This document shows positions 8,726-19,600 of a stretch of 64,000 nucleotides of DNA, piece by piece. The stretch is from JAGRGG01 sp965217265 (GTDB taxonomy: Bacteria; Pseudomonadota; Alphaproteobacteria; Geminicoccales; Geminicoccaceae). The DNA lies in NCBI GenBank assembly GCA_965217265.1, contig CBDCHP010000007.1, positions 1 through 64,000 on the forward strand. Direction: 5' to 3'. Position numbers and translations under genes: made by a program. Every line of letters starts with the position of its first letter. Within the stretch, counting starts at the first letter, position 1. The notes beneath the pieces are model-generated. The model had not been told where the DNA came from. It saw nothing but the letters and a program-made list of their open reading frames with translations, and did no database searches.

Positions 8726-9718
8726 TTGAGTATCGCCCCGATGATGGACTGGACCGACCGGCATTGTCGGACGTTCCACCGCCTCTTGGCGCCGGATGCG
8801 CTCCTCTACACCGAGATGGTGACGACGGGGGCGCTCCTGCGCGGCGGCGACCCGTCCCGCTTCTTGCGGCGCGGCGACGAGGGGGCGCCGGTGGCGCTGC
8901 AACTCGGCGGCAGCGGGCCGGACGATTTGGCGAAAGCTGCGGCGCTGGCGGAGCCGTTCGGCTACGACGAGGTCAACCTCAACTGCGGCTGCCCGAGCCC
9001 GCGGGTGCGGCGGGGCGCCTTCGGCGCCGCCCTCATGGCCGAGCCCGAGCGGGTCGCGCGGGCGGTGGGAGCGATGCGCGCGGCAACACCCCTGCCGGTC
9101 ACGGTCAAGTGCCGCATCGCCGTCGACGACGAGGACCCGGAAACCTTTCTCGACCGCTTCGTCGATCGTGTCGCCGACGCCGGCTGCCGCGTCTTCATCG
9201 TCCACGCCCGCAAGGCGTGGTTGAACGGCCTGAGCCCGAAGGCGAACCGGACCGTGCCGCCCTTGGACTACGATCGCGTGCGCCGCTTGAAGGCGCGCCG
9301 GCCCGATCTGTGCATCGTCTTGAACGGGGGCTTGCGCGACCCGGACGCCGCCGCCAGCGCCGCTAAAGGGCTCGACGGGGTGATGATCGGCCGCGAGGCC
9401 TACGAGAACCCCTGGTCGCTGCCGGGTTTCGCCGCGGCTTTTGGAGAGGGCGTGACGTCGTTGGACCTGGAGGACGTCGTTCGGGCGCTGCGGGCCTACG
9501 CCGCCGCCGAGCAAGAGCGCGGCGTGCCGGTCAAGGACGTCTACCGGCACGCGCTCGGCCTCGCCAACGGCAGTCCGGGTGCGCGCGCCTTTCGCCGTCA
9601 CCTGAGCGAGGCGATGCGCGACCCGAATGCCGATCCTTCCATCCTCACCGACGCCCTGGAGCGGCTGGCGCCGGCGCGCGCGACGCCCCCACGCGCCGAA
9701 CACCGCGCGTTCGCCTGA
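8726..9718 (+). CDS. dusA: tRNA-dihydrouridine synthase A
   Basis: A 330-residue TIM-barrel flavoenzyme. APMMDWTDRHCR at the N-terminus is diagnostic of DusA; EVNLNCGCPSPRVRRGAFGA holds the catalytic cysteine near residue 90, and FIVHARKAWLNGLSPKANR and MIGREAYENPW follow. It reduces uridine to dihydrouridine in the tRNA D-loop. The start is uncertain: TTG 8726 is the first standard start, but GGAGAAG at 8703-8709 lies better for CTG 8714. The ribosome binding site sits just past repeat copy 1. Confidence 0.92.
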   Translation: MSIAPMMDWTDRHCRTFHRLLAPDALLYTEMVTTGALLRGGDPSRFLRRGDEGAPVALQLGGSGPDDLAKAAALAEPFGYDEVNLNCGCPSPRVRRGAFGAALMAEPERVARAVGAMRAATPLPVTVKCRIAVDDEDPETFLDRFVDRVADAGCRVFIVHARKAWLNGLSPKANRTVPPLDYDRVRRLKARRPDLCIVLNGGLRDPDAAASAAKGLDGVMIGREAYENPWSLPGFAAAFGEGVTSLDLEDVVRALRAYAAAEQERGVPVKDVYRHALGLANGSPGARAFRRHLSEAMRDPNADPSILTDALERLAPARATPPRAEHRAFA

Positions 9719-9758
9719 GTGCCGCGATCTTTGTGCGCGGCCAACCGGAGAAGACACC

Positions 9759-10595
9759 ATGACCGACGATGCGGCGCGCCTGACGGGCGCCCTGGCGGCC
9801 CGCTACCTCGATCCGCCGGAGGCCCGCGCAATAGGAGGCGACGTCGGCGCGCTGGCGCGGATGGCGGGGCGGGGGTCTTGCCGCGCCTTTGCGGATCGGG
9901 TCGTGGACTACGGTTTGCTGCGCACGCTGACCGCCGTGGCGCTGGCGGCGCCGAGCAAGAGCGACCTGCAGCAGCGCGACGTCGTCCTCGTCACCGATCG
10001 GGAGCTTCGCGCCGAACTCGACGCGCTCTGCGATCAGCCCTGGCTTCGGGCAGCACCGGCGCTCCTCATCTTCTGCGGCAACCACCGGCGTCAGCGGCGG
10101 TTGCACGCGCTGCGCCGGCTGCCGTTCGCCAACGACCACCTCGACGCCTTCTTCAACGCGGCGGTGGACGCGGCGATCGCGCTCGGTGCCTTCGTCACCG
10201 CGGCCGAGGCGGCGGACCTCGGCTGCTGCCCGATCAGCGCCATCCGCAACCGTCCCGAGCGGGTGAGCGACTTGCTGCGCCTGCCCGAGCGGATGTTCCC
10301 CGTCGCGGGCCTCGCCGTGGGCTGGCCGGCGGGGCCGGCAGAGATCAGCCCGAGGCTGCCGCTCGGGGCGACGCTGCACGAGAACGGCTTCGACGACGCC
10401 GACGAGCCCGAGCAGGTCGCCGCCTACGACGCGCACCGCGCCAAGGTACAACCCTACCCGAAGCAGCGCTACCCCGACGACTACGGTATTAGCACCAATT
10501 ACGGCTGGTCGGACGACAAGGCGCGGCAGTATGCCAAGCCCGAGCGGGAGGGCTTCGGCGCCTTCGTTCGCCGGAAAGGCTTCTCACTCGCTTGA
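9759..10595 (+). CDS. Nitroreductase-family FMN oxidoreductase
   Basis: A 278-residue protein with the nitroreductase fold signatures: an early GRGSCRAFADRVV (FMN phosphate contact), APSKSDLQQRDVVLV, and AVDAAIALGAFVTAAEAADLGCCPIS. The C-terminal YDAHRAKVQPYPKQRYP and WSDDKARQYAKPEREGFGAF are typical of oxygen-insensitive NfsA-like NAD(P)H nitroreductases. The substrate cannot be told from sequence. It starts 40 bases after dusA and probably belongs to the same unit; ATG 9759 follows CCGGAGAAGACACC. Confidence 0.8.
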   Translation: MTDDAARLTGALAARYLDPPEARAIGGDVGALARMAGRGSCRAFADRVVDYGLLRTLTAVALAAPSKSDLQQRDVVLVTDRELRAELDALCDQPWLRAAPALLIFCGNHRRQRRLHALRRLPFANDHLDAFFNAAVDAAIALGAFVTAAEAADLGCCPISAIRNRPERVSDLLRLPERMFPVAGLAVGWPAGPAEISPRLPLGATLHENGFDDADEPEQVAAYDAHRAKVQPYPKQRYPDDYGISTNYGWSDDKARQYAKPEREGFGAFVRRKGFSLA

Positions 10596-10714
10596 CGGTT
10601 CTCACCGTTCGCGAAATTAAGCCCAGTGCCCTCACCCCTCGGTCCGCTAAGGCGGCTTCACCGTCTGTTAACCCTCGAACGGTTATGATGGGGCATCACG
10701 TTGGAGGACGGACC

Positions 10715-10906
10715 GTGCCGCTATCGACCATCAAACGTTTTCGCCGCTGCGAGCGGGGATCGACGGCAATCGAGTACGCGCTGATCGGCGCCATCGTCAT
10801 CCTCGGCATGATGTCCGGAGTAGTTGCCCTCGGCGACACCGAGCACGGCGCGTGGCGCTCGTTGGGGGACGAGATCGTGCGGGGCTTCAACGGAACCGTG
10901 CAGTAG
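10715..10906 (+). CDS. Flp/Fap-type pilin component
   Basis: A 63-residue protein from GTG 10715, behind TTGGAGGACGGACC. The N-terminal RRCERGSTAIEYALIGAIV is the class III signal of Flp pilins: a short positive leader, Gly at the prepilin peptidase site, then a hydrophobic helix with the conserved Glu and Tyr (IEYALI). Such subunits are cleaved by TadV-type peptidases and polymerised by Tad machinery. No tad gene is in the window, so this is an orphan. An upstream in-frame ATG at 10685-10690 has no good ribosome binding site. Confidence 0.8.
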   Translation: MPLSTIKRFRRCERGSTAIEYALIGAIVILGMMSGVVALGDTEHGAWRSLGDEIVRGFNGTVQ

Positions 10907-10912
10907 CGACAC

Positions 10913-12730
<1,818 letters not shown>

Positions 12731-12820
12731 CTTGAACTATCGTACCTTTCCCGCCGCCGGCCCTGTGCCGTGGCGCTTGACGTGCTACAAACCCGCGCGA
12801 ACGGCAAGGCCGAGGAACCC

Positions 12821-14305
12821 ATGTCCGCCAAGTTCATCGATCCCTTCAAGCGCTTCGGGCTCAAGGACCTGAGCGTCGAGGACGATCCCGCCCTCGCCGT
12901 CGAGCGGCTCTGCGACCTCTACGCGGCCGCGACCGAACGGCTGCGGGCCGCCTTCGAGGCCTACCTGCGATCGGGGATCGTCCCGCCGTCGCCGCCGGCC
13001 TACTACCCCTACTTGGGCATCAGCCTCGAAGGCGACGACCTCGACCACAACGGCCGCCTCGCCTTTGGCGCCCTGCACGACCCCGGCGTCTACGGCACGA
13101 CGCTGACCCGGCCCGACTTGTTCAAGGGCTACTACGAGAACCAGATCCGGCTGCTGATGCAGAGCCACAAGGTGCCGGTCGTGGTCGGCATCGGGCACCG
13201 GCCGATCCCGCTCGCCTACGTCGTCGACGTGGCGCGGGCCGAACTGACGCCGGAACAGGCGCAAGACCTCGTCATGCGCTTTCCCGTGCCGGACCTGTCG
13301 GCCACCGACGACACGATCGCGAACGGCACGTGGCGGGGCCTGAGCGGCGAGCCGAAGCCCTTGTCGATCTTCACCGCCGAGCGCGTCGACTACAGCTTGG
13401 CCCGACTCTACCACTACACCGGCACGAGTCCGCGCGCCTTTCAGCGCTACGTGCTCTTGACCAACTATCAGCGCTACGTCGACGATTTCGTGGCACTGGC
13501 GCGGCGCGAGGTGACAGAAGGCGAGGTCTACGACCGCCTCGTCGAGCCGGGCAACGTGACGACGCTCAACCCGCGCTTCCACGACGGGCCGGTGAGCGGC
13601 ACGGCGCCGGTCCACCTGCCGCAGATGCCGGCCTACCACCTCGTCCGGCCGGACGGGCTCGGCCTCACGATGATCAACATCGGCGTCGGCCCCTCCAACG
13701 CGCGCAACATCACCGACCACGTCGCCGTCATGCGGCCGCACTGCTGGCTGATGCTCGGCCACTGCGCCGGCCTGCGCCGCTCGCAGCGCTTGGGCGACTA
13801 CGTCCTGGCGCACGGCTACGTCCGCGAGGACCACGTCCTCGACCAGGAGGTGCCGCCCTTCGTGCCCGTGCCGCCGATCGCCGAGGTCCAGGTGGCGCTC
13901 CAGGACGCCGTTCAAGGCATCACCGGCCTCAAGGGCCACGACGCCAAGACGCGGATGCGCACCGGCACTGTGGCGACGACCGCGAACCGCAACTGGGAAC
14001 TGCGCTACGACGAACTGTTCGAGCGTCTCAACCAGAGCCGGGCGATCGCGGTCGACATGGAGAGCGCCACGATCGCCGCCAACGGCCTGCGCTTTCGCGT
14101 CCCCTACGGCACCTTGCTCTGCGTTTCCGATAAGCCGCTGCACGGCGAGATCAAGCTGCGCGGCATGGCGAACCGCTTCTATTCCGAGCGGGTCAACCAG
14201 CACCTCCTGATCGGCATCGAGGCCGTGCGCCTCCTGCGCGAGATGGGGCCAGAGCGGCTGCACTCGCGCAAGCTCAGGAGCTTCGATGAGCCGGCGTTTC
14301 GCTAA
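12821..14305 (+). CDS. amn: AMP nucleosidase
   Basis: A 494-residue AMP nucleosidase, which hydrolyses AMP to adenine and ribose 5-phosphate. The N-terminal regulatory part contains YYPYLGISLEGDDLDHNGRLAFG. The C-terminal purine-phosphorylase-like domain has TMINIGVGPSNARNITDH, HCWLMLGHCAGLRRSQRLGDY, then the AVDMESATIAANG motif with the catalytic glutamate and LLCVSDKPLHGEIKLRG. ATG 12821 follows GAGGAACCC. It lies divergent to uup, with a 90-bp shared upstream region. Confidence 0.93.
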   Translation: MSAKFIDPFKRFGLKDLSVEDDPALAVERLCDLYAAATERLRAAFEAYLRSGIVPPSPPAYYPYLGISLEGDDLDHNGRLAFGALHDPGVYGTTLTRPDLFKGYYENQIRLLMQSHKVPVVVGIGHRPIPLAYVVDVARAELTPEQAQDLVMRFPVPDLSATDDTIANGTWRGLSGEPKPLSIFTAERVDYSLARLYHYTGTSPRAFQRYVLLTNYQRYVDDFVALARREVTEGEVYDRLVEPGNVTTLNPRFHDGPVSGTAPVHLPQMPAYHLVRPDGLGLTMINIGVGPSNARNITDHVAVMRPHCWLMLGHCAGLRRSQRLGDYVLAHGYVREDHVLDQEVPPFVPVPPIAEVQVALQDAVQGITGLKGHDAKTRMRTGTVATTANRNWELRYDELFERLNQSRAIAVDMESATIAANGLRFRVPYGTLLCVSDKPLHGEIKLRGMANRFYSERVNQHLLIGIEAVRLLREMGPERLHSRKLRSFDEPAFR

Positions 14306-14362
14306 TGTTGTCTATCCAGCAAGGGCGCGGTTGCGCATTCCATACCGGCCCCTTTGACACCT

Positions 14363-14791
14363 TCAAGCGACGCGAAGGCCGCGGTGGACGGCGAACGGGT
14401 GGAAGTCGCGATCGGCGTGGAGCAGGGTCGCCCCATCACCGATGCACCACGCGGCGATCAGGCAGTCGATCGCCTTACGCACCGTGATCCCGAGGCGGCG
14501 CAGCGCCCGGTAGTGCTCGGCGGCGGCGAGTGCAACCTCGATCCCGCCCAGTCGAACTTGCGTGAACGCGAGCAGGATGCGGCGCACGCGCGTGGCCTGG
14601 GCATCGTCATCGATGCCGCGCAGCACCTCGCATAAGATCAGGTCGCCCATCAGGATCTGCGGCCGAACGACGGTGTCGGCAACGGCGAGCAGCGGGTCCG
14701 GCTCAAGCCAGTCGTGCAACAGCAGGGTCTCGCGCGTGCGCCGGCCGCGCAGATGGTCGATCCAGACCGAACTGTCGATCAGGAGCCGCAC
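14363..14791 (-). CDS. vapC: VapC-type PIN-domain toxin ribonuclease
   Basis: A 142-residue PIN-domain protein from GTG 14791. The acidic residues for the metal site are visible: LLIDSSVWIDHLRG at the start, GDLILCEVLRGI in the middle, then RKAIDCLIAAWCIG and LLHADRDFHPFA at the end. VapC toxins are metal-dependent RNases. It overlaps the end of the antitoxin gene by 13 bases. It ends 57 bases from amn, convergently. Confidence 0.9.
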   Translation of the reverse strand: MRLLIDSSVWIDHLRGRRTRETLLLHDWLEPDPLLAVADTVVRPQILMGDLILCEVLRGIDDDAQATRVRRILLAFTQVRLGGIEVALAAAEHYRALRRLGITVRKAIDCLIAAWCIGDGATLLHADRDFHPFAVHRGLRVA

Positions 14792-15000
14792 AAGGGTTCG
14801 CCGTTCGCGTCGTCGCGGCGCTCGGCGTCCAAATCGCCCTCCCACACGATCTGACCGAATAGCGAGCGGGCCTCGGCTTGGCGGGCGCGCCGGGCGAGAA
14901 GGCGCAGGGCTACGTTGACGGTCTCGCGCTTGGTGCGCAGGCCGCTCGCTTGCATCGCGTCGGCCATGAGCGCATCGTCGATGTCGATGTTCGTGCGCAA
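14779..15000 (-). CDS. vapB: VapB-type antitoxin
   Basis: A 73-residue protein from TTG 15000 with GAGGAG about 9-14 bases upstream. The N-terminus RTNIDIDDALMADAMQASG and TKRETVNVALRLLARR form a ribbon-helix-helix of the DUF2191/VapB kind. The acidic C-terminal tail (EGDLDAERRDDANGEP) would block the toxin's active site. VapB proteins also repress their own operon; a candidate operator lies directly upstream. Confidence 0.88.
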   Translation of the reverse strand: MRTNIDIDDALMADAMQASGLRTKRETVNVALRLLARRARQAEARSLFGQIVWEGDLDAERRDDANGEPLCGS

Positions 15001-15015
15001 GCCGGAATCTCCTCA

Positions 15016-15049
15016 CGATGTGTATGAGTGAGCGATAATATGCACATCG
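15016..15049 (-). promoter_or_regulatory. Candidate vapBC operator/promoter
   Basis: CGATGTGTAT at 15016-15025 and ATGCACATCG at 15040-15049 form a 10-bp inverted repeat with one mismatch and a 14-base spacer. On the minus strand a TATTAT -10-like hexamer lies inside it (15040-15035), with TTGCCC at 15064-15059, 18 bases upstream, as a weak -35. The site ends 15 bases before the vapB start codon. This is the expected position for ribbon-helix-helix autoregulation. Confidence 0.55.
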
Positions 15050-15180
15050 AGCGACGACGGGCAAGCGATCCTGCCGCGTCACGCGCGCGCATGCCGATGG
15101 CCCGCCACTCTTGAGACCAGGGTTCAAGTTGCCATATCCCGTTCGAGCATCGCGCGCTTTCAGCCGGGGAGGGACAGTCC

Positions 15181-16410
15181 ATGTGCGCCACCGCCATCCA
15201 GCGTCCAGAGGCCCAAGCGGCACCGCCCGCCGACGGCGCCGCCTTCGCTTGGGACGACCCGTTCCTGCTCCGCGAGCAGTTGAGCGAGGACGAGCGGCTG
15301 ATCGAGGAGACGGCGCGCGACTACTGCCAGTCGAGCCTGATGCCGCGGATCCTGGAGGCCAACCGGCACGAGATCTTCGATCGCGCCATCATGACCGAGA
15401 TGGGTGAACTCGGCCTGCTCGGCTCCACCCTGCCCGAGGAGTACGGCGGCGCCGGCGCCTCTTACGTCGCCTACGGCCTGATCGCCCGCGAGGTCGAGCG
15501 CGTCGATTCGGGCTACCGCTCGGCGATGAGCGTGCAGTCCTCGCTCGTCATGCACCCGATCTACGCCTACGGCACGGAGGAACTGCGCCGGCGCTACCTG
15601 CCCAAGCTCGCCAAGGGCGAACTGGTCGGCTGCTTCGGCCTCACCGAGCCCGACGCCGGCTCCGATCCGGGGGCGATGCGAACCAGGGCCAGGAAGGTCG
15701 AGGGCGGCTATCGCCTCTCAGGGGCGAAGAACTGGATCACCAACAGCCCGATCGCGGATCTTGCCGTCGTCTGGGCCAAGGACGACGAGGGCAAGATCCG
15801 CGGCTTTCTCGTCGAGCGCGACAACGAGGGTTTCATGGCGCCCAAGATCGAGGGCAAGTTCTCGCTGCGCGCGGCCTCGACCGGCATGATCATGCTGCAA
15901 GACGCCTTCGTGCCCGAGAGCCACGCCTTTCCCGACGTGCGCGGCCTGCGCGGCCCGTTCGGCTGCCTCAACCGTGCGCGCTACGGCATCGGCTGGGGGA
16001 CGATGGGCGCGGCCGAATTCTGCTGGCATCAGACGCGCTCTTACGCCCTGGAGCGCCACCAGTTCGGCCGGCCGCTCGCGGCGACGCAGTTGGTGCAAAA
16101 GAAGCTGGTCGACATGCAGACCGAGATCACGCTGGGCCTGCAGGCGGCGCTCCGCGTCGGCCGTCTCCTCGACGAGGCCAAGGCGGCCCCTGAGACGATC
16201 AGCCTGATCAAGCGCAACAATTGCGGCAAGGCGCTCGACATCGCCCGGGTCGCGCGCGACGTCCACGGCGGCAACGGCGTCTCGGACGAGTACCACGTCA
16301 TCCGCCACGTCATGAACCTCGAAGCCGTCAACACCTACGAGGGCACGCACGACATCCACGCGCTGATCCTGGGCCGGGCGCAGACGGGGCATCAGGCATT
16401 CTCGGCATGA
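15181..16410 (+). CDS. gcdH: Glutaryl-CoA dehydrogenase
   Basis: A 409-residue acyl-CoA dehydrogenase. Markers of the glutaryl-CoA type are RSAMSVQSSLVMHPIYAYG, GCFGLTEPDAGSDPGAM, ARYGIGWGTMGAAEFCW and the catalytic glutamate in NTYEGTHDIHALILGRA near residue 385. It oxidises and decarboxylates glutaryl-CoA to crotonyl-CoA in lysine/tryptophan and aromatic breakdown. ATG 15181 is preceded by GGGGAGGGACAGTCC. The stop overlaps the start of the next gene (ATGA). Confidence 0.9.
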   Translation: MCATAIQRPEAQAAPPADGAAFAWDDPFLLREQLSEDERLIEETARDYCQSSLMPRILEANRHEIFDRAIMTEMGELGLLGSTLPEEYGGAGASYVAYGLIAREVERVDSGYRSAMSVQSSLVMHPIYAYGTEELRRRYLPKLAKGELVGCFGLTEPDAGSDPGAMRTRARKVEGGYRLSGAKNWITNSPIADLAVVWAKDDEGKIRGFLVERDNEGFMAPKIEGKFSLRAASTGMIMLQDAFVPESHAFPDVRGLRGPFGCLNRARYGIGWGTMGAAEFCWHQTRSYALERHQFGRPLAATQLVQKKLVDMQTEITLGLQAALRVGRLLDEAKAAPETISLIKRNNCGKALDIARVARDVHGGNGVSDEYHVIRHVMNLEAVNTYEGTHDIHALILGRAQTGHQAFSA

Positions 16411-17351
16411 TCCCGGTCGCGCAGCGCCCGACGCCGGAGCGGGTGCGCTTCCCGCTCGACGACGTCCTGGCCTCGGTCGTGTCCTTGCGCGCGCGCGTGC
16501 CGGACGAGGCGTTCAGCGCCTCGATCCTCGGCACCGAGCGCGAGGGCAGCGGCGTCGTCATCGACAAGGGCCTCGTCTTGACGATGGGCTACCTCGTCCT
16601 GGAGGCGGACGAGGTCTGGCTGCGCACGCACGACGGCGGCGCCGTCGCCGGCCATCCGCTCGCCGCCTGCCCGGTCACGGGTTTCGGCCTCGTCCAGGCG
16701 CTCGGGCGCTTGAGCGCACCCGCCGTGGCCTCGGCGTCGGCCCCGGTCAAGATGGGCGATCATCTGGTCCTCGCCGCCTCGGGCGGGATCAACGGGGCGA
16801 TGATGGCCCGCCTCGTCGCGCGCGAGCCGTTCGCCGGCTATTGGGAGTACGTTCTCGACGACGCGCTGTTCACCGCACCCGCCCACCCGCGCTGGGGCGG
16901 TGCCGCCTGCCTCGACACCGACGGCCGCCTGATCGGGGTCGGGGCGCTCATGCTGCAGCGAACGCCGGCCAACGACACGAGCAACCTGGTCGTGCCGATC
17001 GAGACCCTGAACCCGGTCATGGACGGGCTGATCCGCAAGGGTCGGGCCCCCGGGCCGGTGCGCCCTTGGCTGGGGCTCTACGCCCAGGACGCCGACGGCG
17101 GGGTGATCGTCGCCGGGATCGTGCGCGACGGGCCGGCCGACAAGGCAGGGATCGAGCCCGGCGACATCGTCGCCACGGTCGGCGACGTGCCGGTGGGCGA
17201 TTTGATCGATCTCTGGCGGCAGGTCTGGGGCTGCGGCGAGGCCGGGGTCGAGGTGCCCTTGACCATCATCCGCGAATCGGGCGGTGCGATGCGGGTCAAG
17301 CTCGCCTCGATCGACCGGACGGTAATGCTCCACCACCCGCGAGCGAACTGA
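16407..17351 (+). CDS. HtrA-like protein with PDZ domain, catalytic triad missing
   Basis: A 314-residue protein with the layout of a trypsin-like S1C protease plus one C-terminal PDZ domain (RPWLGLYAQDADGGVIV to VGDLIDLWRQVW, about residues 220-280). The start of the protease fold is clear (GSGVVIDKGLVLT). However, the His motif reads LTMGYLVLEADEV instead of LTNxHVV, the Asp motif reads PVTGFGLVQ, and the Ser motif reads HPRWGGAACLD instead of NPGNSGGPL. All three catalytic residues appear to be lost. It has no signal peptide. It is coupled to gcdH by an ATGA overlap. A cytoplasmic, non-proteolytic binding role is likely. Confidence 0.75.
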   Translation: MIPVAQRPTPERVRFPLDDVLASVVSLRARVPDEAFSASILGTEREGSGVVIDKGLVLTMGYLVLEADEVWLRTHDGGAVAGHPLAACPVTGFGLVQALGRLSAPAVASASAPVKMGDHLVLAASGGINGAMMARLVAREPFAGYWEYVLDDALFTAPAHPRWGGAACLDTDGRLIGVGALMLQRTPANDTSNLVVPIETLNPVMDGLIRKGRAPGPVRPWLGLYAQDADGGVIVAGIVRDGPADKAGIEPGDIVATVGDVPVGDLIDLWRQVWGCGEAGVEVPLTIIRESGGAMRVKLASIDRTVMLHHPRAN

Positions 17352-17392
17352 GGGGCGCCCTCGCGTCCCAAGTAGCGACGGAGCACGGGGGC

Positions 17393-18319
17393 ATGGCCTT
17401 CAACGACCCGGCGCCGGCGTCGCGGCTCACGCGCCGCGCCGCGACCGCCGGCCTCAGCCTCGCGATCGGCCTTTGCCTCCTCAAGGCGGCGGCGGTGCTC
17501 GCGACCGGCTCGCTCGCCTTGCTCGCCACCTTGATCGACGGCCTCGCCGACGTCGCCGCCTCGACGATCACCTACCTCAGCGTCAAGATCAGCGCCCGTC
17601 CGCCCGATCAGGCACACCGCTTCGGCCACGGCAAGGCAGAGAGCTTGAGCGCCCTGACGCAGGCGGCCCTGGTCGGCGGCTCGGCCGTCTTCGTCGTCGT
17701 CGATGCCGGGCGGCGTCTCTTGCGGCCCGAGACGGTCGAGCGGCCCGTCTTCGGCCTTGCCGTCGTCGCGCTCAGCGTGGCGCTCACCCTCCTCCTCGTC
17801 CTCTACCAGCGCTCGGTCGTGCGGCGCACGGGCTCGCTCGCGATCGCGGCCGACAGCCTGCATTACCAAGCCGACGTGTTGACCAACCTCGCAGTCGGCC
17901 TCTCGCTTTTCTTGACGTGGCGCTCGAACCTCGCCTGGGCCGATCCGCTCGCCGCCGCGTTCATCGCCCTTTGGCTGTTCTGGCACGCGCTCGTCATCGG
18001 CCGCCGCGCGATCGATCAGCTGATGGACAAGGAGATGCCGGCCGACGAGCGCCGCCTCATCGACGGCATCGTCCGCCGCCATCCGGGCGTCGTCGATATG
18101 CACGATCTGCGCACCCGCACGGCCGGCAGCACCGCCTTCATCGAAATGCACCTGGAACTGCCGCCTTCGATGAGCCTGGCGCGCGCCCACGCGATCACCG
18201 ACGAGGTCGAGGCCCGGCTGCGCGATGCCTTCCCGCAGGCCGAGATCGTCGTCCACCAGGAGCCGGCCGGGATCGACGACGCGCGGCTCGACCACGCGAT
18301 CGCGTCGGGCAACCCTTGA
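17393..18319 (+). CDS. Cation diffusion facilitator (FieF-like) efflux pump
   Basis: A 308-residue protein with about six membrane helices and a cytoplasmic C-terminal domain. Metal-site motifs are TLIDGLADVAAST in helix 2 and ADSLHYQADVLTN in helix 5; HRFGHGKAESLSAL is the usual conserved loop. The C-terminal part (VVDMHDLRTRTAGSTAFIEMHLELP) is the metallochaperone-like domain. It exports divalent metals such as Zn or Fe in exchange for protons; metal choice is not certain. It follows the HtrA-like gene by 41 bases. Confidence 0.9.
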   Translation: MAFNDPAPASRLTRRAATAGLSLAIGLCLLKAAAVLATGSLALLATLIDGLADVAASTITYLSVKISARPPDQAHRFGHGKAESLSALTQAALVGGSAVFVVVDAGRRLLRPETVERPVFGLAVVALSVALTLLLVLYQRSVVRRTGSLAIAADSLHYQADVLTNLAVGLSLFLTWRSNLAWADPLAAAFIALWLFWHALVIGRRAIDQLMDKEMPADERRLIDGIVRRHPGVVDMHDLRTRTAGSTAFIEMHLELPPSMSLARAHAITDEVEARLRDAFPQAEIVVHQEPAGIDDARLDHAIASGNP

Positions 18320-18402
18320 TCTCGGCCGTCCGTTCGGTGGACACTGCATCCTGGCCGTGCTAACCGACGCGGCTGTTTTGCAAGGGAAAGGACGCCGCGA
18401 CG

Positions 18403-19599
18403 ATGGCCGCATTTCGGACACTCGATGCCTTGGACGTCGACGACAAGCGCGTCTTGGTGCGGGTCGACTTCAACGTGCCGATGCAAGACGGCGAGGTGAC
18501 CGACGCGACCAGGATCGAGCGCGGTGCGACCAGCATCAAGCAGTTGGCCCTGAAGGGCGCCAGGGTCGTCGTCGCCTCGCATTTCGGCCGGCCCAAGGGC
18601 AAGGCCGAGCCCTCGATGTCGCTCAGGCCCATCGCCCCGGTGCTGGCCGAGGTGCTCGGTCGCGAGGTCGCCTTCGCCGACGACTGCGTCGGGCCTAAGG
18701 CCGAGGCGGCGGTGGCGGCGCTCGAACCGGGCGGCGTCTTGCTGTTGGAGAACCTGCGCTTCCACGCCGGCGAGGAGAAGAACGAGCCCGCCTTCGGGCA
18801 GGCGCTGGCCGAACTCGCCGACGTCTACGTCAACGACGCCTTCTCCTGCTCGCACCGGGCGCACGCGAGCGTGGTCGGCGTCGCCGAGCGGCTGCCGGCC
18901 TACGCCGGGCGGCTGATGCAGGCCGAGGTCGATGCCTTGGAAGACGCCTTGGGCGGCGCCGACCGGCCGGCGGCGGCGCTGATCGGCGGCGCCAAGGTGT
19001 CGAGCAAGCTCGACGTGCTGGGACTGATCCTTGATCGGGTCGACGTCCTCGTCATCGGCGGCGGCATGGCCAACACCTTCTTGCACGCGCAGGGCAAGCC
19101 GATCGGCAAGTCCTTGGCCGAGAAGGATCTCGCCGACACGGCGCGCGCGATCATGGACAAGGCGGCGAAGAAGAACGTCAAGATCCTCCTGCCCGTGGAC
19201 GGGATCGTCGCCGAGGAGTTCAAGGCGGGGGCCGAGAACCGCATGGCCGCCGTCGAGGATACGGGCGACGACGAGATGATCCTCGACATCGGCCCGCGCA
19301 CGATCGAGGCGGTGACGGCGGCGCTGCAGGACGCGCGCACGCTGCTCTGGAACGGCCCCTTGGGCGCCTTCGAGGTCGAGCCGTTCGACGCCGGCACCAA
19401 CATCGTGGCGCGGGCCGCTGCCGACCTCACCGAGGCCGGCAGGCTCAAGACCGTCGCCGGCGGCGGCGACACTGTGGCGGCCCTGATCCACGCCGGCGTC
19501 CTAGAGCGCTTCAGCTACGTCTCGACCGCGGGCGGCGCGTTCTTGGAATATCTCGAAGGCAAGACCCTGCCGGGCGTCGCCGCGCTGGAGAGCGACTGA
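18403..19599 (+). CDS. pgk: Phosphoglycerate kinase
   Basis: A 398-residue enzyme, typical length. It has RVLVRVDFNVPMQDG near the start (VRVDFNVP is the family signature), SHFGRPKGKAEPSMSLRP, LLENLRFHAGEEKN, IGGAKVSSKLDVL, LWNGPLGAFEVEPFDAGT and the nucleotide loop TVAGGGDTVAAL. It interconverts 1,3-bisphosphoglycerate and 3-phosphoglycerate with ATP. ATG 18403 follows CAAGGGAAAGGACGCCGCG. The aldolase gene lies downstream in the same direction. Confidence 0.97.
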   Translation: MAAFRTLDALDVDDKRVLVRVDFNVPMQDGEVTDATRIERGATSIKQLALKGARVVVASHFGRPKGKAEPSMSLRPIAPVLAEVLGREVAFADDCVGPKAEAAVAALEPGGVLLLENLRFHAGEEKNEPAFGQALAELADVYVNDAFSCSHRAHASVVGVAERLPAYAGRLMQAEVDALEDALGGADRPAAALIGGAKVSSKLDVLGLILDRVDVLVIGGGMANTFLHAQGKPIGKSLAEKDLADTARAIMDKAAKKNVKILLPVDGIVAEEFKAGAENRMAAVEDTGDDEMILDIGPRTIEAVTAALQDARTLLWNGPLGAFEVEPFDAGTNIVARAAADLTEAGRLKTVAGGGDTVAALIHAGVLERFSYVSTAGGAFLEYLEGKTLPGVAALESD

Positions 19600-19600
19600 G

